A DNA stretch of 43,216 nt from JBAWXE01 sp037144255 (GCA_037144255.1 JBAWXE010000012.1:1-43216), one strand, 5' to 3'. Positions 35,443-43,046 are shown, counted from the stretch's first letter. Numbers and translations: made by a program. Notes: a model not told the origin generated them from the sequence alone.

Positions 35443-36315
35443 ATGTATTCTCGTTTAGTAGTAGCATTTTTAGCTGTTGTAGCACTGTCATCTTGTACCC
35501 AAAGCCGTATCAAAGAGCATAAGGAATGGGCTGCATATTTCGAAGCGCAAGGTATCAAAAATGCCTGCTTCATGCTCCGCGATAACAACCACGAAACAGT
35601 GCACTACCTCAATAAAGAGCGTTGCACCCAGCGTTTCATGCCTGCTTCTACTTTCAAAATATTCAATTCTTTGGTGGCCTTGGAAACAGGCATAGCTCCC
35701 GACGATCAGTACATCATTAAGTGGGATAGTGTAGTACGTTGGAACCCCGATTGGAACAAGGACATGAACATGCGCGAGGCTTTCAAGCTAAGCAATGTAG
35801 CTTATTATCAAGAGCTCGCTCGTCGCATAGGTGCTGCCGATATGCAACATTTCATCGATACTGCTAGGTACGGTAATATGAGGATAGGCTCAAAAATTGA
35901 TGAGTTTTGGCTTAACGATACCTTACAGATTTCTCCTGATGAGCAAGTAGGCCTCATGAAAAAATTATACTTCGATGAATTGCCTTTCTCTCAGCGCAGC
36001 CAACGCATAGTACGCAGTATGATGCTGCACGAACAGAACCCGGGTTTCAAACTATACTACAAAACAGGCTGGGGTAAGAAAGAAGACAAAACTAACGGCG
36101 ACAAAAGAATACTATGGGTAGTAGGGTTTGCCGAAAGGATAGTACAGGTAAAGGAAGCTAAAGAATCAATGAACAAAAGCGACCAGCGTGTATACCCTTA
36201 CTTCTTTGCTGAAAATTTCGAGCTAACCGATACCACCAAGGACTGGGCTAATATCCGCATCGATATTTTGCACCATATCCTGTCCGACTATGGTGCATTC
36301 AAGGCTCAGAATTAG
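35443..36315 (+). CDS. Class D (OXA-type) beta-lactamase-like lipoprotein
   Basis: This 290-residue protein has a lipoprotein signal (LSSC lipobox, acylated Cys18) and all class D active-site motifs: S69-T-F-K72 (nucleophile and carbamylated lysine), S117-N-V119, Y143-G-N145, the tryptophan in FWLNDTLQIS (Trp156) and K207-T-G209. The family hydrolyses beta-lactams, and close relatives act as penicillin sensors (BlaR/MecR domains). Here the full set of catalytic residues and the lone soluble domain favour an enzyme. The ATG at 35443 was chosen because the lipobox follows from it; the reading frame is open further upstream to 35326 without a signal peptide. It stands between an M23 hydrolase and metF. 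Its stop overlaps the metF stop by 3-4 bases. Confidence 0.9.
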   Translation: MYSRLVVAFLAVVALSSCTQSRIKEHKEWAAYFEAQGIKNACFMLRDNNHETVHYLNKERCTQRFMPASTFKIFNSLVALETGIAPDDQYIIKWDSVVRWNPDWNKDMNMREAFKLSNVAYYQELARRIGAADMQHFIDTARYGNMRIGSKIDEFWLNDTLQISPDEQVGLMKKLYFDELPFSQRSQRIVRSMMLHEQNPGFKLYYKTGWGKKEDKTNGDKRILWVVGFAERIVQVKEAKESMNKSDQRVYPYFFAENFELTDTTKDWANIRIDILHHILSDYGAFKAQN

Positions 36316-37265
36316 AACAATTGTTTCAATACATTATACACTATCTGCGGTTTACCCAGTGTGTAGAAGTGCAGTACTGGTACATGGCTTTTCAGCAGCT
36401 CTCGGCATTGGTGCAACAGCCATTCAGTACCTATTTGCTCACAGGCTGCATCGGACTTTGCAGCAAACATCTCCTTCGATAATTCTACAGGTATTTCTAC
36501 ATTGAATATACTAGGTATGATGGTCAACTGTTTTTTAGTACTCAGTGGTTTCATCCCCGGTATTATCGGTACAGTGATACCATGTTCCTTGCAGCGTTGT
36601 ATGTAGTTGAAGTAATGTTTATTATCAAAGAACATCTGTGTGGTCACATAGTCTGCACCTTGTTGTATCTTACGTTTCAGGTAGTCTATGTCCATATCCA
36701 GGTTCGGCGACTCAAAATGTTTTTCAGGGTAGCCCGCCACTCCTATACAGAAGTCTGTTTTCACTCCATCCATTATATCATCTTCCAGATACTGCCCCTT
36801 ATTCAGTTCTATTATTTGTTGCACCAGCTCATTAGCATATCTGTGCCCATGCGGGTGCGGGTTGAAGAATTTTTCATTCGCAGCAGCATCACCTCTCAGT
36901 GCCAGTACATTATTCACTCCCAGAAAGTGCAGATCTATCAGTGCATTCTCAGTCTCCTCTTTGCTGAAACCACCACATATCAGGTGTGGCACAGCATCTA
37001 CCTTATACCTGTTCATGATAGATGCGCAAATACCTACTGTACCCGGGCGTTTACGTATCTCCACTCTTTCAAAATTGCCATCATCACGTTTCTTATATAT
37101 CTGTTCAGCGCGGTGGTAAGTAACATTCACGAACGATGGTTTGAACTCCATAAATGGGTCCAACAAGTTGAATATAGAGTCTATACTTTTGCCCTTGGTA
37201 GGTGGTAGTACTTCCAGCGATATGATGGGGCTACTAGCCTTACTGATATGTTCTGTTACTTTCAT
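36312..37265 (-). CDS. metF: Methylenetetrahydrofolate reductase
   Basis: This 317-residue flavoprotein reduces 5,10-methylene-THF to 5-methyl-THF, the methyl donor for methionine. It shows SLEVLPPTKGKS at the N-terminus, FVNVTYHRAEQ, PHLICGGFSKEE, NVLALRGDA (the flavin-binding region), CIGVAGYPEKH, and QQGADYVTTQMFFDN with the downstream PIIPGMKPL. Length is normal. It is transcribed toward the beta-lactamase gene, and the two stop codons overlap with no terminator visible between them. The 205-base gap upstream (37266-37470) holds at best a one-mismatch -7 box (37284-37291) and no recognisable SAM riboswitch. Confidence 0.96.
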   Translation of the reverse strand: MKVTEHISKASSPIISLEVLPPTKGKSIDSIFNLLDPFMEFKPSFVNVTYHRAEQIYKKRDDGNFERVEIRKRPGTVGICASIMNRYKVDAVPHLICGGFSKEETENALIDLHFLGVNNVLALRGDAAANEKFFNPHPHGHRYANELVQQIIELNKGQYLEDDIMDGVKTDFCIGVAGYPEKHFESPNLDMDIDYLKRKIQQGADYVTTQMFFDNKHYFNYIQRCKEHGITVPIIPGMKPLSTKKQLTIIPSIFNVEIPVELSKEMFAAKSDAACEQIGTEWLLHQCRELLKSHVPVLHFYTLGKPQIVYNVLKQLF

Positions 37266-37470
37266 TTGGTATTATATAGTCGGTAAAAATAACATTTCCC
37301 CCTCACAATCAATTCAACATTTATAGGATTTTAGCCTGGGTTCTCCTTATTTTTACAGATAGACTCTAAGACCTCTCAAAAGAAACTGGAGATACTCACG
37401 AATCTCACTTCTTATCGTGTTTATTGGGTTAGTAGTATATTCGCTATAGAGAAGAACTAAATAATTACTT

Positions 37471-38250
37471 ATGAAAGACAAAATGCTATTCGTTGTTATA
37501 GCCATGCTAATGTTACCTTCCTGTAATTCAGGAATAAAAACGCAACTATCCCAAACACCATATAACTACAACAAAAACTATGTCCATGTTTTCTCAATGA
37601 AAATTAAGGATGCTACCAACACACTAATATTTAACGATACTCTGGGATTGTTTTGTACTGATACTCGTATGCCCGAAAATCATGATCAGAAATGCATGAA
37701 CTGGACATCTGTAAGCATTGCTACTAACAATAAATATAAGTTGAATGAGTCCAGAATAAATAGAATGAGAACAGGGCAAGAGTGTACTACAACTGAATTG
37801 TTTATTCACCCTCCAAGAGATATAGCGGAATACCAAATACTAGAGATATGCCCATACCCAGACATAGAATTCCCATTAGCTGTTGGAAAAGAATGGCATT
37901 TTGATTTGAATGTTGAAGGTGGTTGGAGCCCCAGCGATACTATTAAATGGGTGAATGGTATAGTTTTCAGTAGTCAATATAAAGTGGTAGATACTATTAC
38001 AATAGCACTTCCAATGGGGAAGATACCTTGTTATCATATCCATGCTACGGGTACTTCCTCATTAGGTACTTCTTCCACAGATATTTTCTATAGTTTTCAA
38101 TATGGCATAGTGAAATTATATTATTTACCACTAGACCATACTAGTATAGAAATGAATATGATAACGGGTACTGACGACCTTGACCTGCTTAAAAGCAACC
38201 CTGCTTTATCTCCTTTCTTAAAATTAAACGCACTTCCAAAATATGATTGA
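37471..38250 (+). CDS. Lipoprotein of unknown function
   Basis: This 259-residue protein has a lipoprotein signal (MKDKMLFVVIAMLMLPSC, lipobox LPSC, acylated Cys18). The mature part is mostly beta, with a central KEWHFDLNVEGGW segment, a YKVVDTITIALPMGKIPCYHI strand pair and DIFYSFQYGIVKLYYLPLD near the end. This resembles the many Bacteroidota surface lipoproteins of unknown role that share the pattern of an isolated cysteine after a P-A/M-G-K-x-x-C motif. No enzyme motif is seen. It stands at the left edge of the repeat-rich patch. The first of the 101-bp repeats begins 2 bases after its stop codon. Confidence 0.7.
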   Translation: MKDKMLFVVIAMLMLPSCNSGIKTQLSQTPYNYNKNYVHVFSMKIKDATNTLIFNDTLGLFCTDTRMPENHDQKCMNWTSVSIATNNKYKLNESRINRMRTGQECTTTELFIHPPRDIAEYQILEICPYPDIEFPLAVGKEWHFDLNVEGGWSPSDTIKWVNGIVFSSQYKVVDTITIALPMGKIPCYHIHATGTSSLGTSSTDIFYSFQYGIVKLYYLPLDHTSIEMNMITGTDDLDLLKSNPALSPFLKLNALPKYD

Positions 38251-38251
38251 A

Positions 38252-38352
38252 TGCCTATGTAAGCCTGCCGATTTGTAATCGGCATTCAATGAAATAAAGC
38301 TAAATGTTCTTTACCAATAAACTAAAATCTATTGTGCAATTCCCCCCACTGT
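38252..38352. repeat. Dispersed ~101-bp repeat, copy 1
   Basis: This stretch is about 90 percent identical by eye to 38391-38491. It contains the palindrome TGCCGAT-TTGTA-ATCGGCA near its start and an AT-rich tail (ATAAAGCTAAATGTTCTTTA). It begins directly after the lipoprotein stop. No ORF runs through it. It resembles a REP- or MITE-like element; the family is not identified. Confidence 0.85.
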
Positions 38353-38390
38353 CGCGAGTTTGTCGCTTTGCTTTGTGTATGGCTAACTCG

Positions 38391-38491
38391 TGCCTATGTA
38401 AGTCTGCCGATTTATAATCGGCATTCATTGATATAAAGCTAAATGTTCTTTACCAATAAGCTAAAATCTATTGTGCAATTTCACCAACTGT
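38391..38491. repeat. Dispersed ~101-bp repeat, copy 2
   Basis: The second copy has the same palindrome with an altered loop (TGCCGAT-TTATA-ATCGGCA). The 38-base spacer between copies (38353-38390) carries an inverted CGAGTT...AACTCG pair, so each full unit probably has two hairpins. Copy 2 ends about 10 bases before the stop of the next minus-strand gene. Confidence 0.85.
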
Positions 38492-38500
38492 ACTAATTAT

Positions 38501-39031
38501 TCATTTTCTTTTATTCGCAATCTCATACTTCATTTTATAAGAGTCTGGTAACTCTTCTATTTTCAATTCGTCGATTACTCTAATGAATTCTTGGTATTCG
38601 CCATTTTTCCAAGCATTATCTGCTAATGGCAAATATTGGTCTTGCATCATTTTGATAGTGTATCTTCTACTTTCTGCATGTAGAAATTCTTCTAATTCTT
38701 TAAATTTATTGCTGCCTTTATTTAATAATTCAGAACCTTCATTTTGTAAGAAACTGACTACATTCAATACAAAATCTTCTACAGTTACCTCGGCTAGTTT
38801 TATCTCAGTTCCAAATACATTTTTAATAGCTTTATTAGTAAATATGTATTCCTGTTCTCCAGTCATTCCTATTCCAAATAAACAAGACCTTTCATAATTA
38901 TTATAGCCAATATTAATCTGTATCATATCAGATTTAAAATGGAAAGAATTTTTATATGGTCTTTCTAAACTAAACCCCTTTTCTTTTAAGAATGGTTCAA
39001 TATGTTCTTTTACAAGTTGTTCAAATTCCAT
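38501..39031 (-). CDS. Hypothetical protein bracketed by repeat pieces
   Basis: This 176-residue soluble protein has no signal peptide or transmembrane helix. It opens MEFEQLVKEHIEPFLKEKGFSLERP and continues with a beta segment (FKSDMIQINIGYNNYERSCLFGIGM). The second half is a helical, acidic region (VEDFVLNVVSFLQNEG, then FKELEEFLHAE). I do not recognise the family. The fold impression and small size resemble immunity or DUF4304-like proteins seen beside polymorphic toxins in Bacteroidota, but no toxin is adjacent, so this is only a suggestion. Two copies of the 101-bp repeat lie on its 3' side and a fragment lies on its 5' side at 39066-39080. The coding frame is intact. Confidence 0.7.
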   Translation of the reverse strand: MEFEQLVKEHIEPFLKEKGFSLERPYKNSFHFKSDMIQINIGYNNYERSCLFGIGMTGEQEYIFTNKAIKNVFGTEIKLAEVTVEDFVLNVVSFLQNEGSELLNKGSNKFKELEEFLHAESRRYTIKMMQDQYLPLADNAWKNGEYQEFIRVIDELKIEELPDSYKMKYEIANKRK

Positions 39032-39065
39032 GTTTGACAGGGTGTTTTTATAACCTACATTCTAT

Positions 39066-39080
39066 GATATAAAGCTAAAT
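39066..39080. repeat. Fragment of the 101-bp repeat
   Basis: The 15 bases GATATAAAGCTAAAT are identical to the interior of copy 2, and the flanks are similar but diverged. With copies 1 and 2 it brackets the hypothetical gene at 38501-39031. The 39032-39186 gap otherwise shows only a possible TTTG at 39120-39123. Confidence 0.6.
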
Positions 39081-39186
39081 ATTTCTGCCCTTAACCCCCT
39101 TCAAAAGTGGATAAATTTATTTGGAAACGGGTACCCCCATTTCGTATCTTGCATAGCTCGTTCATTCCATTAAAACGACGAACCCT

Positions 39187-39357
39187 ATGTTGAGTAATAA
39201 ATGGGAAATACTTAGAGTTGTAGGCATCATACTTTGTTTGATAAGTATGGTGGCTATATCTAAAGATTATCAATATTGGTACATGCCTTTTGCTGTATCA
39301 GTATTGAGTTTGTTGCTATACCTTTTTCAGCATTTAAAGAAACTTACCGGCAACTAG
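39187..39357 (+). CDS. Two-helix membrane miniprotein A
   Basis: This 56-residue reading frame opens MLSNKWEILRVVGIILCLISMV and has two hydrophobic segments (about residues 8-21 and 30-46) separated by the polar SKDYQYWY. A lysine-rich tail follows (HLKKLTGN). It is clearly similar to the 57-residue frame at 39484-39657, sharing GII/GIV-L, then S-x-D-x-QYWY-x-P-x-A and a second helix, which supports both as real genes. The predicted form is a helical hairpin in the inner membrane. No function is known to me; small toxins, regulators of membrane complexes and stress peptides are all possible. It lies below the usual 60-codon cut-off. Confidence 0.65.
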   Translation: MLSNKWEILRVVGIILCLISMVAISKDYQYWYMPFAVSVLSLLLYLFQHLKKLTGN

Positions 39358-39384
39358 TGTAACCCAAATGTAACCTTGTGTAAC
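39358..39384. repeat. Three phased TGTAAC hexamers
   Basis: TGTAAC occurs at 39358, 39369 and 39379, spaced 11 and 10 bases, close to one helical turn, directly after the stop of miniprotein A. More copies occur at 39674, 39754 and 39887. Phased hexamers can be protein-binding sites, but no regulator is known here. Confidence 0.5.
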
Positions 39385-39483
39385 CTTCAACCTCTTCATT
39401 TTCAATCATTTAGAAATTTGGAGGGCTTAAAAAAATGCTGATTTTGTAAATTTTGAAAATTATTCACACTCCCAATAGCCCTC

Positions 39484-39657
39484 ATGAACAAAAAATACTC
39501 CTTCCTTAATATTATCGGTATAGTACTTATCATTATCGGTATAGCATCCGGCAAAAGCGATAATCAATATTGGTACTTGCCACTGGCAATTGGCTCGCTC
39601 CTTTGTATCATATATATTGTCCTCTATATGAAATGGTATTTCGAAAACAAGAAATAA
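39484..39657 (+). CDS. Two-helix membrane miniprotein B
   Basis: This 57-residue reading frame opens MNKKYSFLNIIGIVLIIIGI. It has two hydrophobic helices, the linker SGKSDNQYWYLPLAIGS and a basic end (YMKWYFENKK). It is a paralogue of the 56-residue frame 127 bases upstream, with aligned QYWY and helix positions and matched length. The pair probably arose by tandem duplication and has since diverged at DNA level while keeping its protein pattern, which argues for selection. The charge distribution suggests both ends in the cytoplasm. Its function is unknown, and it is too short for most automatic gene calls. Confidence 0.65.
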   Translation: MNKKYSFLNIIGIVLIIIGIASGKSDNQYWYLPLAIGSLLCIIYIVLYMKWYFENKK

Positions 39658-39673
39658 TGGCTAGTAACCTTCC

Positions 39674-39764
39674 TGTAACTTTTGAAAAAACACAACTCAT
39701 TGATGATCAACAACTCAAACTTCTCACTAACCATAAAAAAAATTACACGAGAATGTAACTTTTG
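39674..39764. repeat. ~90-bp direct repeat, copy A
   Basis: Begins and ends with TGTAACTTTT in direct orientation and is closely similar to 39887-39975, sharing among others GAAAAAACACAACT and CTCAAACTTCTCAC. On the minus strand both copies are open, and both encode peptides of the form EKFExLIxNxLCFFKSY. I regard it as a dispersed element, not a gene. Confidence 0.75.
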
Positions 39765-39886
39765 CCCCATCACGGCTTCACTGCTCAGCCCTTCTACAGT
39801 ATTTTGCGGCTCCCGATTCGCATGCTCTTTCTGTTGCCTCAGCCAATCATACAATTTGTTATAATTCAGTGCCACAGTATACCTCA

Positions 39887-39975
39887 TGTAACTTTTGAAA
39901 AAACACAACTTATTGAGGATCAACCACTCAAACTTCTCACCAACGATAAAAAAAATCTTGCAAAAGGTAACTTTT
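39887..39975. repeat. ~90-bp direct repeat, copy B
   Basis: The second copy of the element, 213 bases downstream of the first, ends with GGTAACTTTT. The 122 bases between copies (39765-39886) hold no supported gene, although the minus strand stays open through them. Together the two copies fill most of the 39658-40053 gap before lptB. Confidence 0.75.
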
Positions 39976-40038
39976 CCCTATTAAGGCACACATTCTTTAC
40001 ATTGTCGCATTCATCACATTACATTCCCCCCTTTTTGT

Positions 40039-40046
40039 TATTTTTG
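40039..40046 (+). promoter_or_regulatory. TAnnTTTG -7 box directly before lptB
   Basis: TATTTTTG matches the consensus. Only 7 bases separate it from the ATG at 40054, so the transcript should start at or next to the A of the ATG, a leaderless or nearly leaderless message. No -33 TTTG is seen. Confidence 0.5.
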
Positions 40047-40053
40047 CTTACCA

Positions 40054-40824
40054 ATGTCACACACACTAAGGATCCATACCGAAGGACTGAAAAAACGCTA
40101 CGGCAAACGTACCGTCGTTAACGATGTATCTTTCGAGGTAAGCCAGGGAGAGATAGTCGGTCTCCTCGGTCCCAACGGTGCCGGTAAGACCACCTCATTC
40201 TATATGGTCGTGGGCCTCGTCAAACCCGATGAAGGAAATGTATTCTTAGATGGCATTAATATTACAAAATTGCCTATGTATAAGCGTGCCAAAATGGGCA
40301 TAGGCTACCTCCCGCAGGAAGCCTCCATTTTCCGCAAACTTTCCGTAGAAGATAACATCTCAGCAGTGCTGGAGATGACCGACCTCAGCAAGGCCGATCA
40401 ATCAGCCAAACTGGAATCTCTCTTAGAGGAGTTTCACCTCAATCATGTCCGTAAAAGCCCCGGCGATGTGCTCAGTGGGGGAGAGCGTCGTCGTACAGAG
40501 ATAGCCCGCGCCCTGGCTGTCGATCCTAAGTTCATCCTGCTCGATGAGCCCTTTGCAGGTATCGATCCCATAGCCGTAGAGGATATACAGACCATCGTAG
40601 CCAAACTCAAATATAAAAATATCGGTATACTCATTACCGATCACAATGTACAGGAGACCCTCTCCATCACAGACAGGGCCTATCTCCTGTTCGAAGGTAA
40701 GATCCTCAAGTCGGGCAATGCAGAGGAGCTGGCCGCCGATGAACAGGTAAGAAAAGTGTATCTTGGTCAGAATTTCGTACTTAAGCGCAAAGACCATACC
40801 ATGCACGATACTACCAAATTATAG
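40054..40824 (+). CDS. lptB: LPS export ABC transporter ATPase LptB
   Basis: This 256-residue cytoplasmic ATPase drives lipopolysaccharide extraction from the inner membrane with LptFG and LptC. It shows Walker A GPNGAGKTTS (near residue 36), the Q-loop GIGYLPQEASIF, the signature LSGGERRRTEIARAL, Walker B FILLDEPFAGIDP and the switch histidine in LITDHNVQETL. The length and the YGKRTVVNDVSFEVSQGEIVGLLGPN opening fit LptB better than generic branched-chain ATPases. It begins right after the repeat patch. The GH3-family gene follows in the same direction after 56 bases, so the two may be co-transcribed. Confidence 0.95.
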   Translation: MSHTLRIHTEGLKKRYGKRTVVNDVSFEVSQGEIVGLLGPNGAGKTTSFYMVVGLVKPDEGNVFLDGINITKLPMYKRAKMGIGYLPQEASIFRKLSVEDNISAVLEMTDLSKADQSAKLESLLEEFHLNHVRKSPGDVLSGGERRRTEIARALAVDPKFILLDEPFAGIDPIAVEDIQTIVAKLKYKNIGILITDHNVQETLSITDRAYLLFEGKILKSGNAEELAADEQVRKVYLGQNFVLKRKDHTMHDTTKL

Positions 40825-40880
40825 GATATATAACAGAAAGGATTTATTTTTAAGAAGCAAACAACCATTAGATTCAGTAC

Positions 40881-42395
40881 ATGAGCATTATCAGCCCGGC
40901 ATTTAAAGGATTGATGAAACTACGCCAGAGCGCGATAGATAACTTCATGTACAATCCTATCGATACCCAGCTACAGGTGTTCCATCATCTGGTAGGTACG
41001 GCTCAGTTTACCGAGTATGGCAAAAAGTATAGCTTTGATAGGATCAATAGCATTGCCGACTTTCAAAAGCAAGTACCCATCAACGATTACGATAGCCTCA
41101 AACCTTACATACAGCGTATACTGGAAGGCAATCAGAATATACTATGGCCTTCTCCTATCTCTTGGTTTGCCAAATCTAGCGGCACCACCAGCGATAAGAG
41201 CAAGTTCATTCCCGTTAGCAAGGAGTCGCTGGACGATACACATTACAAGGCAGGCAAAGATGTATTGGCCTTGTATCTCAATCAGTTCCCTCAGTCTTAT
41301 GTTACATCGGGCAAATGCCTCATCATAGGTGGTAGCCATCAGATCAATCAGTTCAATGCAGAATCTTTCTATGGCGATCTGTCTGCTGTTATGCAGCAGA
41401 ATATGCCGCTTGCCGGTCAGATACTCCGCACCCCCGATCTGGCTATATCACTGATGAAGGAATGGGAAGAGAAGATAGAGAAGATAGCACATACTACCAT
41501 CAACGAGAATGTTACATACATGGCTGGTGTCCCTACATGGACACTCGTTCTTATCAAACGCATCTTCGAGATAGCTGGCACAAACAACTTGTTGGACGTA
41601 TGGCCTAATCTGGAATTATACATACATGGTGGTGTCAGCTTCAAACCATATCGCAAACAGTTTGAAGAATATATCCCTACACAGTTCATGCACTATCTAG
41701 AAACATACAATGCATCAGAAGGTTTCTTTGCTGCACAGGATGATGTGAATATAGATGGCATGCTCATGCTACTCAATCATGGTATCTTCTACGAGTTCAT
41801 GCCTATGGAAGAGTATGGCAAAGAGCATCCTCGCACACTCACACTCAAAGAGGTGGAGATAGGTAAGAACTATGCACTCGTCATCAGTACCAACGGTGGC
41901 CTATGGCGTTATCTGGTAGGCGATACTATACAGTTCACTACACTGCATCCATATCGTATCAAGGTCACAGGTCGTCTCAAACATTTCATCAATGCCTTTG
42001 GCGAAGAAGTGATAGTTGACAATACAGATCAGGCAATACAGGAAGCATCTAAGTTCACAGGTGCTATAGTAAATGATTATACCGCTGCACCTGTATATAT
42101 GACAGGTAAGGACAATGGTGCACACGAATGGATCATTGAATTTGAGAATCTCCCATGCCCGCTTGATGTGTTTGTTACCGCCATGGATAAGGCTTTGCAG
42201 GCCATTAATTCCGATTACGAGGCCAAGCGTTATAAGGATATGGCACTACGCATGCCTGTGGTGCACATCATGCCTAAAGGTGGTTTCAATCTATGGTTGA
42301 AGAATAAAGGTAAGCTGGGTGGTCAGCACAAAGTACCACGTCTCAGCAACGAGCGCAATTACCTCGATGAGATTCTACCATTCACTAAGCAGTAG
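40881..42395 (+). CDS. Bacterial GH3-superfamily protein
   Basis: This 504-residue soluble protein of the ANL-type adenylating fold was first described as plant auxin-responsive GH3. Recognisable parts are WFAKSSGTTSDKSKFIPVS (nucleotide-binding loop), YMAGVPTWTLVLIKRI, the TYNASEGFFAAQDD segment around the adenylate site, YALVISTNGGLWRYLVGDTIQF and GRLKHFINAFGEEVI. Plant members join amino acids to acyl acids; the bacterial substrate is unknown. It sits next to lptB, as I recall seeing in other Bacteroidota, but a lipid or envelope role is only a suggestion. It converges on engB with 7 bases between stops and no terminator. Confidence 0.9.
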   Translation: MSIISPAFKGLMKLRQSAIDNFMYNPIDTQLQVFHHLVGTAQFTEYGKKYSFDRINSIADFQKQVPINDYDSLKPYIQRILEGNQNILWPSPISWFAKSSGTTSDKSKFIPVSKESLDDTHYKAGKDVLALYLNQFPQSYVTSGKCLIIGGSHQINQFNAESFYGDLSAVMQQNMPLAGQILRTPDLAISLMKEWEEKIEKIAHTTINENVTYMAGVPTWTLVLIKRIFEIAGTNNLLDVWPNLELYIHGGVSFKPYRKQFEEYIPTQFMHYLETYNASEGFFAAQDDVNIDGMLMLLNHGIFYEFMPMEEYGKEHPRTLTLKEVEIGKNYALVISTNGGLWRYLVGDTIQFTTLHPYRIKVTGRLKHFINAFGEEVIVDNTDQAIQEASKFTGAIVNDYTAAPVYMTGKDNGAHEWIIEFENLPCPLDVFVTAMDKALQAINSDYEAKRYKDMALRMPVVHIMPKGGFNLWLKNKGKLGGQHKVPRLSNERNYLDEILPFTKQ

Positions 42396-42402
42396 TATTC
42401 TA

Positions 42403-43032
42403 TTACTTCTTCTCTTTAGCGGCTTTCATCTCTGTATCAAACTCTGTGTTCAGTTCATCTATAAAGCTCAGTATCTCTTTACGTCCTAAGAACTTGATAG
42501 TGCTGGTCATAAAGCTACGGGGTATGAACTCCCATTCCTTCTTCATAGCTTCAATAAAATTCTTGGCATTCTTGGCAGCTTCGCGTTGGGTGATCTTATC
42601 TGCTTTAGTAAATACTATGTTGAATGATACACCCCATGCACCTAATCGTTTCAGAAAATCCAGATCCAGTTTCTGAGGTTTGATACGGCTGTCTATCAGC
42701 ACAAATATCGTCATCAGGTTTGGGCGTTGTTGCAGGTAACTACTGATCATCTTCTCCCAGCTTGCTCTCTGCGATTGCGATACTTTGGCATAGCCATAGC
42801 CCGGCAGATCCACTATATACCAGGAATCATTGATGATAAAGTGATTGATCAGTTGGGTCTTCCCCGGGCTGGCAGATGTCTTTGCCAGTTTGCTTTGCCT
42901 GGTCAGCATATTGATAAGTGATGATTTCCCTACATTTGATCGCCCTATGAAGGCATATTCGGGTTTATCGGGCTTTGGGCAGGCTTCCACCTGAACATTA
43001 CTTATCAAATATTTTGCGGAGCGTATTTCCAT
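42403..43032 (-). CDS. engB: Ribosome biogenesis GTPase EngB/YsxC
   Basis: This 209-residue GTPase is essential for 50S subunit assembly in many bacteria. It has G1 GRSNVGKSS near residue 29, G3 DLPGYGYAKVS, G4 FTKADK and a conserved APGKT-like segment written SASPGKTQLINHF. The reading frame is open to the window edge, but the ATG at 43032 is right because the protein then begins MEIRSAKYLISNV like its family, while the longer version crosses the divergent ubiE gene. Starts of engB and ubiE are only 28 bases apart, so their promoters overlap. The GH3-family gene converges on it. Confidence 0.95.
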   Translation of the reverse strand: MEIRSAKYLISNVQVEACPKPDKPEYAFIGRSNVGKSSLINMLTRQSKLAKTSASPGKTQLINHFIINDSWYIVDLPGYGYAKVSQSQRASWEKMISSYLQQRPNLMTIFVLIDSRIKPQKLDLDFLKRLGAWGVSFNIVFTKADKITQREAAKNAKNFIEAMKKEWEFIPRSFMTSTIKFLGRKEILSFIDELNTEFDTEMKAAKEKK

Positions 43033-43046
43033 TAGTTGTTGTGGTG

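Noticed and set aside
36582..37208. 208-codon plus-strand frame inside metF
   Set aside because: It lies wholly opposite metF, whose full set of conserved motifs is present. Its composition is that of a reverse-strand shadow.
37266..37470. SAM riboswitch before metF
   Set aside because: No conserved paired elements or SAM-motif core could be made out in this gap.
39624..39923. 99-codon minus-strand frame through the 90-bp repeats
   Set aside because: It runs through both the repeat element and the opposite-strand miniprotein B end, has no promoter, and its ends are repeat sequence. It is more likely a repeat artefact, though part of it could be gene remains.
38252..39975. CRISPR array
   Set aside because: Each repeat family has only two full copies of 90-101 bp with unequal spacing, and no cas gene is present.
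38252..40053. Insertion sequence or integron
   Set aside because: No transposase or integrase reading frame, and no terminal inverted repeats spanning a cargo, could be found.
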